Part shown: in pieces, positions 7,235 through 17,610 of the stretch
Layout: every line of letters begins with the position of its first letter
Numbering within the stretch: position 1 is the first letter of the stretch
DNA from: Acidobacteriota bacterium
Lineage (GTDB): Bacteria > Acidobacteriota > Terriglobia > Acidiferrales > UBA7541
Reading direction: 5' to 3'
Assembly (NCBI GenBank): GCA_003167215.1
Contig: PMTV01000014.1
Span: 268,694 to 332,693, forward strand
Length of the DNA: 64,000 nt
Made by a program: the position numbers and the translations under genes
Notes under the pieces: model-generated
The model's input: the letters and a program-made list of their open reading frames with translations, nothing else
The model's database searches: none
What the model was told of the DNA's origin: nothing

Positions 7235-10213
7235 TTAGAAGGTCTTTCCCACGGTAAACCGGAAAGTTTGTTTCGGCTCAATCAGTCCCGACGGAATATG
7301 CTGCACTTGCTGAAACAGAATTGATTCTAGTTCCGGAGCGATCTGCGTCTGTAGCACTCCGGGCGGCAAGCTGTTCTTCACCGCATCGCTCAAAGAATAG
7401 GCGCCCTCCGGCGCCACGATCGTCCCCGTCAAGCGCAAATAATTGTATGCGTAGTAAATGCGAAACGGCGCGTTGACGATCGGCAGAATAACCTGCAGCT
7501 CCAGCCCCGCAGAAGTGCGCGGATGGAAATTCGTGCCGTGAATGATGGGCAGGTCGGTCGTCACATGTACATTTGGGAAATCAGGATTGGGATACTGTTC
7601 CTGGAACAAGGCCACCGCTGCGGGATTTAGTGACAATTGCGATTGCCGCAGGATGCCATTCACTCCCACGTCGTTGAACATCACCAGCGTCACCGGGCCC
7701 GCAATGGGGATGCGATATTCCAGGTTCAAAACGTTCTGATAATCCCCTCCCGGACGAGTGGGAATGAATTCCAAAAGCGGCACGGTGAGCTGTTGGGGTG
7801 TGGGAGCTCCTGTTGGCCCGAGCTTTCTGGGATCGAAGTAAATGATGCTCGTACTGGTCGAAAACGGAATCGAAACAAAAGGAGAGATAGTGTAGAAATT
7901 AAAGCCCCGGACGTCCTGTTCGCCCCCCAGATAAAATCGGTTGAAGGGCGGGATATCTTTCCCGCCATAGCCAGAGATCAATGCCGTCTGGTACTTCACC
8001 GCGAACACATTGCGGCGCTTGTTGACGGCATGAAAATAGCTCGTCGAAAATGTATTGCTGAAGGTATTCACGTTGCCCTGTAATGGGCCGCCTTCGAACG
8101 ACAAACCGTAATAGAAGCTTCTCCCGTGCGTGGGGTTCTGCGGATTGTTCACCGTGCTGTAACTGATCGTTGGTGTGATTTTGCTGGAATGAATCCCATT
8201 CAGCGCGGAAGGCCCCGCCAGGCTGGTGAATTGGATGCTGTCGAACAGCAACTGCGCCGACTGGCTGAACGTAGTGATGTCTGTCGTGGAAAATCCGTAC
8301 GTGAGCCCCACACGCGCGAAAGAGAACCTTCGCAGCGGCTCACTCAAAAAAATGGTGAAACCCTTTGTGTTCGTGTCGTAGTTTTGCTGCAACGCCGGAT
8401 TCAGGGCCACGTTCTCGCCAAGCAGAGCGCCAAATTGCTTTTCCTGGTTAAAGGAGAGTTTGCTGGCGAAAATGGTGAAGCCGGAAGTAATCGGCCGATC
8501 GAAAAGAAACGGCTCGGTGAATCCGAATGTGTAGCCCCGCTGGAAACTTCCCAATTGCGCCGACAAGGTGAGTGTTTCACCCAGTCCCAGGAAATTGTTC
8601 GTTTGGTAAGAAGCGCTGACGAACGTGCCGGCGATTCCGCTCACGCCACCGGAGAAGCTGATGGATTGTTTTCCTTTTTCATGCACCTTCAGCCGGATGT
8701 CGACCGTGCCGGCCTTCACGTTGCGCTTCAGTTCCGCGTTCTCCGGCTTGATGACGTCGAAGTAGCCGAGTTGGTTGAGCCGCAATATGCTCAATTCCCA
8801 CAAGCGATTGTTGTACACTTGGCCTTCATCCAGCAGAATTTCCCTGCGGATCACTTTATCGCGGGTGGTAGTGTTACCGGAAAATTCGATGCGGCGCACG
8901 AAGAACTGCTTCTGCTGATCGAACTCCATGGTCAAATTTACGACTTTCTTCACATCATCGATCTCCGTCACCGGCTCGGGTACGAAATCAATGTAGCCAT
9001 ATTCCCCGTACAGCTTCTTGTAATTGTCGAGCGCCTTCCGTATTTTGTCGGCTGAAAAAACCTCCCCCTCTTTTATCGGGAATACGCGGGCTAGCAGGTC
9101 GGACTTGAAGACCAGACCCACTTCCGGGTCGCTGCTGCGAAATTTCAGGCTCCCCATCCGGAACTGCGCGCCTTCCTCGATCGGAATCGTTATGTTCACT
9201 CGTTTACCGTGTTTGGATCCAAGCATGGGCCAGGGCCCTTTGACGCCGCTGCGGTCTTCGTCAACCGTATTCAGGACCGGATCACCGACGTTGACCTTGA
9301 AATAACCGTGGTCGCGATACAGCCCCTTAATTCCTACCTCCAAGTCTTCGTCGAGTTTTTGGCGATCGTAGGTTTTGTCCAAAACTGCGATATTCGTGAT
9401 ATAGAGCGGAATCGCATAGGGCCGGTCGTGCCGCATCGCGCGCAAAAGTTTTCCGTCCGAAAAAACTTTATTCCCGGTAAACGTAATCGTGCCGACCTTC
9501 ACCTTGGGGCCTTCGTCAATATTGAAGACCAGCTTGACCGCGTTGGTCGCAGCGATACGTTCGTAGGTCGGCTTGACGGTCGCGAATTGCCGGCCGTGTT
9601 CGGCCAGTAGCTCCTTTATTACCACTTCGGCGTGCTTGATTTTCGTCGGATCGAACTGGCTTTCCACCGAAAGACCTACCTTCTTATCCTTGAACGCGTC
9701 GAGAATATCCGACTCCGAGATCGATTTGTTCCCCTTGTACTCAATCCTGCGGATGATCGGCCGCTCTTTCAAATAGAAAACGACAATTTTACCGTCCGGC
9801 TGGTCCGGGCTGTCTTCCACCTCGAGCCGCACGTCCTCGAAGAACTGTGTGTTCCAAAGTGCCTGGAAATCGCGGCGAACCGCTTCTTCGCTGTAAGGAT
9901 CGCCCGGCCGCGAAAAAATCCGCGCGCGCAGAGTGTCCGCCTGGATGCGCCGGTTGCCGATGAATTCGATTCGCTGGATTACGTATTGAGGGCCGGAGGG
10001 TCCCTGGCCCTGTTGAGCCCAAAGAAGATCCCCATGCGCGATTATGCACAAGCACACAACGGCAAGGGGTTGAAACAGGCGCACAAAAATTTTCGTGCTC
10101 GCGGCCCTAGTCAAGGCCGCAGATTTCCGCCCAAGATTATGTGCTCCCCCGCCGGAACCGCTCCCGTCCGGCTTGCGCGTAGGATTCTTAGTGGGCCACC
10201 GGGGTTGCTTCAA
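7235..10213 (-). CDS. bamA: Outer-membrane protein assembly factor BamA
   Basis: Core of the machine that folds beta-barrels into the outer membrane. The 992-residue translation has an export signal (about 45-66, ending LLWAQ), successive POTRA domains (first at YVIQRIEFIGNRRI; others at IRRIEYKGNKSIS, VGTITFTGNKVFS and VRRIEFSGNTTTR) to about residue 500, then a 16-strand-type barrel with the VRGF lid motif near 765 and a C-terminal Phe (FRFTVGKTF) as the beta-signal. It is longer than the E. coli protein (810), partly from an N-terminal Pro/Gly/Arg extension. The start is uncertain: the first codon is TTG and overlaps the end of clpC by 26 bases; an in-frame GTG lies just before the hydrophobic segment. 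Probably co-transcribed with lolD and clpC. Confidence 0.95.
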   Translation of the reverse strand: MKQPRWPTKNPTRKPDGSGSGGGAHNLGRKSAALTRAASTKIFVRLFQPLAVVCLCIIAHGDLLWAQQGQGPSGPQYVIQRIEFIGNRRIQADTLRARIFSRPGDPYSEEAVRRDFQALWNTQFFEDVRLEVEDSPDQPDGKIVVFYLKERPIIRRIEYKGNKSISESDILDAFKDKKVGLSVESQFDPTKIKHAEVVIKELLAEHGRQFATVKPTYERIAATNAVKLVFNIDEGPKVKVGTITFTGNKVFSDGKLLRAMRHDRPYAIPLYITNIAVLDKTYDRQKLDEDLEVGIKGLYRDHGYFKVNVGDPVLNTVDEDRSGVKGPWPMLGSKHGKRVNITIPIEEGAQFRMGSLKFRSSDPEVGLVFKSDLLARVFPIKEGEVFSADKIRKALDNYKKLYGEYGYIDFVPEPVTEIDDVKKVVNLTMEFDQQKQFFVRRIEFSGNTTTRDKVIRREILLDEGQVYNNRLWELSILRLNQLGYFDVIKPENAELKRNVKAGTVDIRLKVHEKGKQSISFSGGVSGIAGTFVSASYQTNNFLGLGETLTLSAQLGSFQRGYTFGFTEPFLFDRPITSGFTIFASKLSFNQEKQFGALLGENVALNPALQQNYDTNTKGFTIFLSEPLRRFSFARVGLTYGFSTTDITTFSQSAQLLFDSIQFTSLAGPSALNGIHSSKITPTISYSTVNNPQNPTHGRSFYYGLSFEGGPLQGNVNTFSNTFSTSYFHAVNKRRNVFAVKYQTALISGYGGKDIPPFNRFYLGGEQDVRGFNFYTISPFVSIPFSTSTSIIYFDPRKLGPTGAPTPQQLTVPLLEFIPTRPGGDYQNVLNLEYRIPIAGPVTLVMFNDVGVNGILRQSQLSLNPAAVALFQEQYPNPDFPNVHVTTDLPIIHGTNFHPRTSAGLELQVILPIVNAPFRIYYAYNYLRLTGTIVAPEGAYSLSDAVKNSLPPGVLQTQIAPELESILFQQVQHIPSGLIEPKQTFRFTVGKTF

Positions 10214-12614
10214 CTACGGGACGGAAAGAAAGACCCTCACTGGAGAGAAAAACCTCCAGCGTAGCCGGCCTTTGCAGTCCGCCCTGAATCAAAGCTTCCG
10301 ACAGTGGGTCTTCGACATACTTCTGTAACGCGCGCCGGAGCGGCCGCGCGCCATAATTTCGATCGCCGCAGGTTTTTTCCAGAATCCACTGGCGCGCTTC
10401 CGGTGTCAGTGCAATCTGCACCTGGCGATGCACCAGCGTCTCGTTAATCTGGCCTACCAGCAAATCAATAATGCGCAACAGATCGTCGTCCGTGAGCGAG
10501 TTGAACAATATCACCTCATCCAGACGATTGAGGAATTCGGGATTGAACACCCGCTTGACCTCGCTCATCACCATGTCGTCCTGGCTCTTGGCCATCGAGT
10601 CGAGTTCTTTCGATGCGAATCCCAGGCCGCTTTGCTTTTGCAGTTGCCGCGCCCCCAGGTTCGAAGTAAGGATGATGATCGCGTTGCGGAAATCCACCGT
10701 GTTTCCGAGGCCGTCGGTCAGCTGCCCGTCTTCAAAAACTTGCAGCAAGATGTTGTATACGTCCGGATGCGCTTTTTCAATCTCATCCAGCAAAATTACG
10801 GAATACGGAGTGCGCCGTACGCGCTCCGTCAGTTGTCCGCCTTCCTCGTATCCCACATATCCTGGAGGCGCTCCGATCAGTTTCGATACGGAATGCTTCT
10901 CCATGTACTCGGACATATCGAAGCGAACCAGCGATTTCTCGCTCCCGAACAAAAATTCCGCCAGCCTTCGCGCCACTTCCGTCTTGCCCACTCCGGTCGG
11001 CCCCAGGAACAGGAAACAGCCTACCGGACGGCCCGGCGCCTTCAGACCAGCGCGGCTCCGGCGAATTGCCCGTGCCAGGGCGGTAATCGCTTTGTCCTGG
11101 CTGATGACCCGCCGGTGTAGTTCTTCTTCGATGCGCAGCAACTTCTGCTGTTCGTCTTCCTTGATCGCGGAAACCTGGATTCCCGTCCAGCGCGCTACAA
11201 CTTCTTCGATATCCTCGCGCGTAACGATACCCGTGGAAGAATCGTCAATCTTCAACTTCTCTCGCAGCGCTCGCAGGTGCTCTTTTTCTTTTCGCTCTTC
11301 TTCGGAATAGAACCGCGCCTTTTCGAATTCGTGATTGGCGATGGCTGTTTCCATGCGGTGCGTGATGAACTTCACGCGCTTCTGCACCTCGGAAACTTCA
11401 TCTGGAAGCATCGCTTGGCGCAGCTTCACGCGCGAACCCGCCTCGTCCAGAAGATCGATGGCCTTATCTGGCAGAAAACGATCGGGGATATACCGGTTAG
11501 ACAGATAGACTGCATAGCGAATGGCTTCGTCCGTGTAGCTGACCGCGTGAAATTTTTCGTAGCGGTCTCGAACGCCCTGCAGCACACGAATCGCTTCTTC
11601 TTCATTGGGCGCGGAAACCTTTACGGACTGGAACCGGCGCTCGAGCGAACGGTCTTTCTCGACGGACTTCCGATATTCCCCAGGAGTCGTCGCGCCGATG
11701 CACTGAATCTCGCCGCGGCTCAAAGCAGGTTTCAAAATATTGGCGGCGTCGAGTGAACCTTCCGCCGAACCCGCGCCCACCAGCGTGTGTAGTTCATCAA
11801 TAAAGACGATGGCGTTCTGACTTTCCATCAATTCCTTCATGATGGTCTTCAGCCGCTCTTCAAATTGTCCGCGGTATTTCGTTCCGGCCACGATCAAGGA
11901 AAGGTCCAGCGAAAGAATGCGCTTGTCCGCAAGAAATGGCGGCACATCTCCATCGGAAATTCTCTGGGCTAGCCCTTCGACGATCGCGGTTTTCCCTACT
12001 CCCGGCTCACCGATCAAGACCGGGTTGTTCTTCGTGCGCCGGCAGAGGATCTGAATCGCCCGCTCGAGTTCTTTATCTCTGCCCACCAGCGGGTCGAGCT
12101 GACCTTCCATCGCAGCCTGCGTCAAGTCGCGGCTGAATTCCGCTAATAAGGAAGCTTCTTTGGGCCGGTTCACTGGCACTTTCTCTCCTGCGCCGCGCGT
12201 CAATTCTTCACGCACAGCCGAAAGCCGCAATCCCCGCTCCAGCAAAATTTCCGCGCCAAAGGATTTCTCCTCGCGCAGCACTCCCAAAAGCAGATGCTCG
12301 GTGCCTACGTGCTTGTGCCCCAATCTCTCCGCTTCTTCCGCGGCAAAATTGAGAATGCGCTTGCACTCCTGGCTCAGAGGAACTTCTACCGAAGTCGAAA
12401 TGCGCTCGCGCACGGTGATCCGTGCTTCTATTTCTTTGCGAATGGATTCGATCGAGCCGTGCGAGCGCAGAAACCGGTTCGCCAGCGCCTTATCCTCGCG
12501 CAGCAGTCCCAAGAGCAGGTGCTCCGTCTCGATGTAGGGGCTTCCGTATTGGCTCGCCTCGTACCGCGCGAAAAAGATCACGCGCCGGGCTTTCTCTGTA
12601 TAGCGTTCAAACAC
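10188..12614 (-). CDS. clpC: AAA+ ATPase ClpC (Clp protease unfoldase subunit)
   Basis: Hsp100 unfoldase that feeds substrates to ClpP. The 808 residues contain a duplicated Clp_N domain (about 1-140, [14 protein letters not shown] and [14 protein letters not shown]), a first AAA module with Walker A GEPGVGKT (near 205), a UVR-type middle segment ([15 protein letters not shown], near 425), and a second AAA module with Walker A GPTGVGKT (near 545), Walker [13 protein letters not shown] and [11 protein letters not shown] pore loop. Length and order match ClpC rather than ClpB (no long coiled M domain). Start is GTG with AGGTGA; the SD overlaps the lolD stop codon, so translation is probably coupled. 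No mcsA/mcsB/ctsR genes lie nearby. Confidence 0.95.
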   Translation of the reverse strand: MFERYTEKARRVIFFARYEASQYGSPYIETEHLLLGLLREDKALANRFLRSHGSIESIRKEIEARITVRERISTSVEVPLSQECKRILNFAAEEAERLGHKHVGTEHLLLGVLREEKSFGAEILLERGLRLSAVREELTRGAGEKVPVNRPKEASLLAEFSRDLTQAAMEGQLDPLVGRDKELERAIQILCRRTKNNPVLIGEPGVGKTAIVEGLAQRISDGDVPPFLADKRILSLDLSLIVAGTKYRGQFEERLKTIMKELMESQNAIVFIDELHTLVGAGSAEGSLDAANILKPALSRGEIQCIGATTPGEYRKSVEKDRSLERRFQSVKVSAPNEEEAIRVLQGVRDRYEKFHAVSYTDEAIRYAVYLSNRYIPDRFLPDKAIDLLDEAGSRVKLRQAMLPDEVSEVQKRVKFITHRMETAIANHEFEKARFYSEEERKEKEHLRALREKLKIDDSSTGIVTREDIEEVVARWTGIQVSAIKEDEQQKLLRIEEELHRRVISQDKAITALARAIRRSRAGLKAPGRPVGCFLFLGPTGVGKTEVARRLAEFLFGSEKSLVRFDMSEYMEKHSVSKLIGAPPGYVGYEEGGQLTERVRRTPYSVILLDEIEKAHPDVYNILLQVFEDGQLTDGLGNTVDFRNAIIILTSNLGARQLQKQSGLGFASKELDSMAKSQDDMVMSEVKRVFNPEFLNRLDEVILFNSLTDDDLLRIIDLLVGQINETLVHRQVQIALTPEARQWILEKTCGDRNYGARPLRRALQKYVEDPLSEALIQGGLQRPATLEVFLSSEGLSFRPVVEATPVAH

Positions 12615-12621
12615 GGGTCAC

Positions 12622-13437
12622 CTACACTCTCCCCGGGGTCTTGGTCGGGCCCGCAGATGCTACAGAAGGGGCTGCGGAACCTGCCAGTGTGTTTCCAATC
12701 GGCGCCAGCTTTCCATGTTCCAGAATCAGAACGCGGTCGGTGCGTCGCGCTAAGGATAAATTGTGTGTTGCTAGAATAGAAGTTAGATGGTGAGATCCAT
12801 GGAGACGCTGCATGAGTTCAAAAATATTTTCCGCGCTCCGCTCATCCAGATCCCCGGTAGGTTCATCGGCGAGTAGCAATGCTGGGCCGTTCACCAGCGC
12901 CCGTGCAATCGCTACGCGCTGCTGCTCGCCCCCGGAAAGCTCCCCGGCCCGCTGTTCGGTTCGACTGGCCAACCCCACCTCTGCAAGCCACTCACCCGCC
13001 GTTCGAAGCGCTTGCCCCAACCCTACGCCCCGAACAAGAAGAGGCATCGCTACATTTTCCGCCGCCGTGAAATCCGGCAAAAGGTGATGACGCTGCCAGA
13101 CAAGACCAACGGCGCGATTGCGATACTCTGCCAGCTCCGCCTCGGAAAAAGACTGGAGCGAATTCCCGCCGAAGTATACTGTACCGCTCGTTGGAGTGTC
13201 CAGCGCAGCCAGCATGTGCAGCAACGTGCTCTTGCCCGTGCCGGAAGGTCCTACGATTGAAACTGTCTCGCCGCGCTCGATGGAAAAATCAAGCCCGTCA
13301 ATTGGAGTGATTTCCTGCGTGCCGGAGCGGAAAGTCTTTCTCAGACTGTCACAACGTAGAAGTATTGCTGATGTCCGGGGGTCTACGGACCGCGAATCGT
13401 CCAAGATAGCGACACTTGAATTGGTCTGCGTCTGCAT
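12622..13437 (-). CDS. lolD: Lipoprotein-releasing ABC transporter ATPase LolD
   Basis: ATPase of the inner-membrane complex that hands lipoproteins to LolA. In the 271 residues: Walker [10 protein letters not shown] (near 60), signature [16 protein letters not shown] (near 163), Walker [13 protein letters not shown] and switch His in LATHN. The MacB/LolD subfamily assignment rests on [14 protein letters not shown] and the partner permease gene immediately upstream. There is an N-terminal extension of about 25 residues and a Pro/Ala tail. Seven bases separate its stop from clpC. A gap of 217 bases lies between it and the permease. Confidence 0.87.
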   Translation of the reverse strand: MQTQTNSSVAILDDSRSVDPRTSAILLRCDSLRKTFRSGTQEITPIDGLDFSIERGETVSIVGPSGTGKSTLLHMLAALDTPTSGTVYFGGNSLQSFSEAELAEYRNRAVGLVWQRHHLLPDFTAAENVAMPLLVRGVGLGQALRTAGEWLAEVGLASRTEQRAGELSGGEQQRVAIARALVNGPALLLADEPTGDLDERSAENIFELMQRLHGSHHLTSILATHNLSLARRTDRVLILEHGKLAPIGNTLAGSAAPSVASAGPTKTPGRV

Positions 13438-13522
13438 GTTCTCGCTATAACCTAACTCAATTTAGATGCCGAAGTCGTAGTTCTGTATGTCCTTCCGTTA
13501 CATACTGCTAGCCCGCGCCGGA

Positions 13523-13531
13523 ATTGTACCA
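13523..13531 (-). promoter_or_regulatory. Possible extended -10 promoter for lolD-clpC-bamA
   Basis: Minus strand TGG-TACAAT, an extended -10, sits about 85 bases ahead of lolD in the gap after the permease gene. No convincing -35 is present. It could give lolD-clpC-bamA expression independent of lysS-lolC/E. Confidence 0.35.
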
Positions 13532-13654
13532 AAGCGGGTTGATTCTAATGTATTTCTCATTTTTGCCGTACTGTTACCTCTAGCAGCCTCTCCCCTGCGC
13601 TTCGCCTTGCTTTCGATTCTAGCACGTCTCGCGGATTAGCACGCCTCGGGGAGA

Positions 13655-14881
13655 TCATTCGAAGCGAAGAATTTGCACTGGCAGGATTCTTGCCGCGGAG
13701 CGTGCCGGAACCACCGTCGCCGCTATGCTGATCGCCAATGCAGCAGCGGCGATCCATACAGCATCTAAAGCGTTCGCGTGGAATGGAACGTATGCAATCG
13801 CGTACAGCTCAGGATTCAACGGGATCAACCGCCATCTATCGGCGATCCATGCGGATGTATACCCGAGCAGGAGTCCAAACGCTGTCCCCGCCGCGCTGAC
13901 CACAATCCCTTGCAAGATAAATATCTTTCGTACTTGGGCGCTGCGCGCTCCCATCGCCATCAGGACGGCGATGTCGCGGGCCCGATCCGCTACCGTCATC
14001 GTGAGCACTACAAGAATGTTCAAGCCCGCAACGAAGGTAATCAGTCCGATGAATATTGCTGTAACAAGTTTTTCGAGACTCAGCGCGCGGAACAGTGCGC
14101 GATTCTCGTCCATCCAAGTGGTAGTGGTAAAACCGTTCCCGGCGCGATGCAGGAGTGTATCGGCAATCGTTGCGGCGTCGTCCATTTGCGCCACTCGCAC
14201 TTCGAGCAGGCTCACCACATCGCCAATTCCGGCAAGCCCCTGCGCCGACTCTAGCGTCACGAATCCCCAATTGGCGTCGTAATCATAGAATCCGGAATCG
14301 AAAACTCCAGCCACACGAAACCGTCTGGACCGCGGGAGCATTCCAAAAGGCGTCAGGTTTCCCTGCGGGCTGGTCAATGTAACGTAGTCCCCTGCGGAGA
14401 TTTTCATGTCTTCGGCGAGGAAGCGCCCCACAAGCAGCGCCGGGATTCCGTCGCTATCGGCGCCGAAATCGCTCGATCCTGCAACCAGATTGCGCAGCGC
14501 TTCGCTGGCCCGGCGCTCCAGCTCCGGGTCCACCCCTTTCAGTACGATTCCGCGCGCGTGTGGTCCGGAAGACAGCAGCACCGTATCGTAAATTGCCGGC
14601 TCGATCGAGAGCACGCCGGGTGTGCCGGCCAAACGGCCTATCAATTCTCGGTAATCGCGGATGCCGTTCGCACCGATAGGCTTGAGGTTGACGTGCGCGG
14701 TAACGCTCAGCAATCTGTCGCGAATCGCTTGGCGGAATCCGGTGTTCATCGAAAGCGCGATCACAAGTGTGGTCACGCCCGACGCTACTCCCACCACCGC
14801 CAGCAGCGTGACGATCCGCAGTACTGCCGGCCGGTTCGGCGAGCGCAGATACCGCAACGCCACTAGCCATTCAAATGTCAT
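13655..14881 (-). CDS. LolC/LolE-type lipoprotein-releasing permease (FtsX-like)
   Basis: Permease of the Lol ABC transporter; 408 residues, close to the LolC/LolE length of about 400-414. The N terminus FEWLVALRYLRSPNRPAVL precedes TM1 (about 25-45), then a large periplasmic MacB_PCD-like domain (about 50-260) and three further TM segments near the end (FIGLITFVAGLNILVVLTM, IFILQGIVVSAAGTAFGLL, AVWIAAAALAISIAATVVP), with the terminal SAARILPVQILRFE typical of the family. There is only one such gene, so the complex is probably a homodimer of this permease with LolD. Its ATG overlaps the lysS stop (ATGA), so the pair is translationally coupled. Confidence 0.88.
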   Translation of the reverse strand: MTFEWLVALRYLRSPNRPAVLRIVTLLAVVGVASGVTTLVIALSMNTGFRQAIRDRLLSVTAHVNLKPIGANGIRDYRELIGRLAGTPGVLSIEPAIYDTVLLSSGPHARGIVLKGVDPELERRASEALRNLVAGSSDFGADSDGIPALLVGRFLAEDMKISAGDYVTLTSPQGNLTPFGMLPRSRRFRVAGVFDSGFYDYDANWGFVTLESAQGLAGIGDVVSLLEVRVAQMDDAATIADTLLHRAGNGFTTTTWMDENRALFRALSLEKLVTAIFIGLITFVAGLNILVVLTMTVADRARDIAVLMAMGARSAQVRKIFILQGIVVSAAGTAFGLLLGYTSAWIADRWRLIPLNPELYAIAYVPFHANALDAVWIAAAALAISIAATVVPARSAARILPVQILRFE

Positions 14882-16446
14882 TTTGCTTCACCGCTCGTTT
14901 CAGCCGGCGGCTCCGCAGGCTCGCCGCCTTCGGTGCGTAGCAGCGGAAAAAGGACTACTTCACGGATCGCATGAGAATCGGTTAGCAACATTACGAGGCG
15001 GTCGATGCCAACGCCTTCGCCGGCGGTCGGCGGCAACCCATGCGAAAGCGCGCGAATATAATCGGTGTCCACTTCCTTGGGTGATTCCGGGTCGCCTTTT
15101 TCAACTTGTGCGCGAAAGCGCCCCTCTTGATCGAAAGGATCATTCAGCTCCGAAAAGCCGTTCGCAAGTTCCATCCCCGCGATGAACAGCTCGAATCGCT
15201 CGGTCAACGATGGGTCATCGGGCTTTTGCTTCGAGAGCGGCGAAATGGCCGTCGGAAAATCATAAATAAAAGTCGGCTGGACCAGATGTGCTTCGGCAAC
15301 TTGTTCGAAAAGCTCTCCGGTCAATTCCCCGTCAGAAAGCTTTGTGACGTTGGCGAAAGGTACCAGACCGTGCGCGCGTGCAAATACGTTGTAGCGTTCG
15401 GCCAAGGTGCGCGGTCCTCCCGGTGCGGCGAGCTCGGAGGCGTTCGGCGCCGGGGCTGCAGCTTCGGGCCAGAACTTGCAAATGGCTTCTCGCATCGTCA
15501 GGCGTTCGAAATGCCCAAAGTCGATCTCGTCATCTCCGAACTTCACTTTAGTGCTGCCGCAAATCTTCTCGGCGAGCACGCGGAAAAAATCTTCCGTCAA
15601 GTCCATCAGCTCCGAATAGTCGCTATAAGCCTGGTAAAACTCCAGCATGGTGAATTCGGGCTGGTGAATCGCATCGATTCCTTCGTTGCGGAAATTTCGG
15701 TTGATCTCGTACACGCGATCCAGCCCGCCGACAACCAGCCGCTTCAGATAAAGTTCCGGCGCGATGCGCAGATACAAGTCCATGTCGAATGTGTTGTGGT
15801 GCGTTACGAAAGGACGCGCCGTTGCGCCGCCAAGGATCGGATGCATCATCGGCGTCTCCACCTCAAGGTAGCTTCGCGAGTCGAAAAAATGCCGTATTTC
15901 GCGGATGATCTGCGCGCGGCGAATGAAAATCTCACGGCTGCGTTCGTTCACGATTAAATCGAGATATCGCCGGCGAAATCGCTGTTCCACGTCCGCCAGC
16001 CCGTGCCATTTTTCAGGCAGCGGAAGCAACGCTTTACTCAACAATTCAAGTTTCTCAACCCATACCGTCAACTCATTTGTTTTCGTTCGAAAAAGGTGCC
16101 CTGAAATCCCAATAATGTCTCCGAGGTCCAGGAGTCGAAATAATTGGTAGGCCTGTTCTCCGACAACATCCAGTTTGATGTAAAGCTGAAGCCGCACGCC
16201 GTCTCCGGTCACATGCGCAAAAGCCGCTTTTCCGTGCGGGCGTAGCGCGATAATTCGTCCGGCCACGCGCACATTCACGGGATCGGCGGTAAGCTGTTCG
16301 GCCGTGCGAGTTTCGAACTGTTCGCCGATCTGTCGAGCCGTATGCGTCCAAGCGAACTTCCGCGGGTACGCAGAATGCCCCAGAGCTTCAATTTCACTTA
16401 GCTTTTTACGGCGCTGTTGGAACTGGTCGAGCGGTTCAAATTCCAA
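14878..16446 (-). CDS. lysS: Lysyl-tRNA synthetase (class II)
   Basis: Charges tRNA-Lys. Starting at the TTG at 16446, which has an AAAGGA box 10 bases upstream, the product is 522 residues, the normal LysS length. The frame is open to 16632 but the extra 62 codons lack family similarity and cross the divergent intergenic region. Visible: OB-fold anticodon-binding domain (VAGRIIALRPHGKAAFAHV), motif 2 (FRNEGIDAIHQPEFTMLE) and motif 3 (GEGVGIDRLVMLLTD). A poorly conserved insertion of about 25 residues (PEAAAPAPNASELAAPGG) lies between motifs 2 and 3. The C terminus carries a short Pro/Glu tail. First gene of the lysS-lolC/E unit. Confidence 0.92.
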   Translation of the reverse strand: MEFEPLDQFQQRRKKLSEIEALGHSAYPRKFAWTHTARQIGEQFETRTAEQLTADPVNVRVAGRIIALRPHGKAAFAHVTGDGVRLQLYIKLDVVGEQAYQLFRLLDLGDIIGISGHLFRTKTNELTVWVEKLELLSKALLPLPEKWHGLADVEQRFRRRYLDLIVNERSREIFIRRAQIIREIRHFFDSRSYLEVETPMMHPILGGATARPFVTHHNTFDMDLYLRIAPELYLKRLVVGGLDRVYEINRNFRNEGIDAIHQPEFTMLEFYQAYSDYSELMDLTEDFFRVLAEKICGSTKVKFGDDEIDFGHFERLTMREAICKFWPEAAAPAPNASELAAPGGPRTLAERYNVFARAHGLVPFANVTKLSDGELTGELFEQVAEAHLVQPTFIYDFPTAISPLSKQKPDDPSLTERFELFIAGMELANGFSELNDPFDQEGRFRAQVEKGDPESPKEVDTDYIRALSHGLPPTAGEGVGIDRLVMLLTDSHAIREVVLFPLLRTEGGEPAEPPAETSGEAK

Positions 16447-16563
16447 TGGGTCACATTCCTTTCGGTAAGCAGGCCTTCGGCAATTCCGCCAGTTCGAGGA
16501 GCCGCGCGCAGTATAGCGGTCGGCTTCCACGAGCGTCAAGAAAACGCCTCTGGCGAAAACCGG

Positions 16564-16572
16564 TGGTATAAT
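16564..16572 (+). promoter_or_regulatory. Extended -10 promoter of the 16596 gene
   Basis: TGG-TATAAT, a consensus extended -10. The start of transcription is predicted near 16579, just before the SD (GGGGGGAG) of the GTG-initiated gene at 16596. No matching -35 is evident, as is common with extended -10 sites. Confidence 0.65.
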
Positions 16573-16595
16573 CCCGCTCACTACTTGGGGGGAGC

Positions 16596-17312
16596 GTGTT
16601 TGGTCAACAGAGGCGGAAGGCTGCCGCCGCACGTCGGACTGTTTCTGAAGATTGGATTGCTGCGTTGCCGCGGGAAAAAAGCAATCTGTTCCAGGCAGTC
16701 GTTCGGCAATGGGAATCCTCGTATGCCATGATGAGTGTGGCTCTCGACGGAGCTCTCTCGCTTCGCTCCCGTGGCGAACTGGTCTGCGCGCGTCAACAGG
16801 TTTTTATTTCCGCTGACCTCTTGGTGCGCCTGGGAGCGACCTTGGTCGTAGCTTGCGGCGCGGTTTCCAATCGCGCACGCCACCTCACTGGGCTTCCTTT
16901 AGTCGAACCATTGAATACTGAGTTTTTCCGCGGCCACACAGCGCAGAATGCCGCTCAATGGAACGGGCTTCTGCACCATGTCCTATTTGCCGACCGTTCT
17001 CGGTTCTTCCAAAAGCTGCGAATTCTCTCCGATACAGTCGAGCATGTTGTACGCGAGTTCGACCAGACGGCTGAAGACCTCTCGCAAGGCCTTGCCGTTC
17101 AGCCGGCCAATTGCTGGAATATGCTCGATTGCCTGCATTACGACTTCAACACCTGTTTATGCGAGTCCGAAATAATATTGAAGTCTTTCCTGCGAGCGCT
17201 TCCCGCCGAGCAGCTAGCCGCTTTTGCTCTGGAATTGGATTCTCTTCCCGCCGAAACCCGCGTCCGCCGCCGGTTGCGGGAGCGGCCGCACATGTCTCGT
17301 GCTACCGCTTAG
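16596..17312 (+). CDS. Hypothetical protein, alpha-helical
   Basis: I do not recognise the family. The GTG start is supported by a strong SD (GGGGGGAG, 4 bases) and an extended -10 promoter just upstream, so the gene is probably real. The 238 residues look soluble and largely helical, with no signal peptide or clear membrane segment; a hydrophobic patch ADLLVRLGATLVVACGAVS (about 72-90) is the only one. Cys residues near 174, 181, 189 and 191 (NCWNMLDC, NTCLCE) could bind a metal, but their spacing matches no motif I know. It is divergent from lysS and 300 bases ahead of the first ECF sigma gene. Confidence 0.65.
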   Translation: MFGQQRRKAAAARRTVSEDWIAALPREKSNLFQAVVRQWESSYAMMSVALDGALSLRSRGELVCARQQVFISADLLVRLGATLVVACGAVSNRARHLTGLPLVEPLNTEFFRGHTAQNAAQWNGLLHHVLFADRSRFFQKLRILSDTVEHVVREFDQTAEDLSQGLAVQPANCWNMLDCLHYDFNTCLCESEIILKSFLRALPAEQLAAFALELDSLPAETRVRRRLRERPHMSRATA

Positions 17313-17610
17313 CGATCATCTGATTTTCCTGGTAACTACTCGGTGGGCTTTAGCATCACTTAACTCGCCCGGCTTTCCCAATCTGCTGGTCCTGGCGGCC
17401 GCCGTAAGTCCGAACAATGCTAGACCTTTGAGGGAATTACGACGAAAATAGCAGGGCACCATGCGCGTTTTCTGCGCCACTGCCGGTTTTGCGGCTGCTC
17501 TTGATCGCCGAAAATTGTCCAGTAATCGATTTGTTAAGCAGGAAGAACCACAGGTACAACTTCTAAGGCGACCGACGCATCGCAGCTAGGGATGCGTCCC
17601 GACGGGTAGC
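17313..17610. other. Intergenic region ahead of the first ECF sigma gene
   Basis: Nearly 300 bases without a supported gene. I looked for a GGAAC/CGTC-type ECF promoter for autoregulation of the following sigma gene and found only a weak candidate (GAACC near 17546), without a clean -10. Nothing else definable is seen. Confidence 0.4.

Noticed and set aside
8126..9055. Long open frame on the plus strand opposite bamA (309 codons)
   Set aside because: It mirrors the bamA reading frame, has no SD, and its translation is Arg/Gln/Val-rich without domain pattern. An antisense shadow.
17313..17610. ECF autoregulatory promoter before the first sigma gene
   Set aside because: A GAACC occurs near 17546 but no convincing CGTC-type -10 at 16-17 bases. 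Not supported well enough to list.
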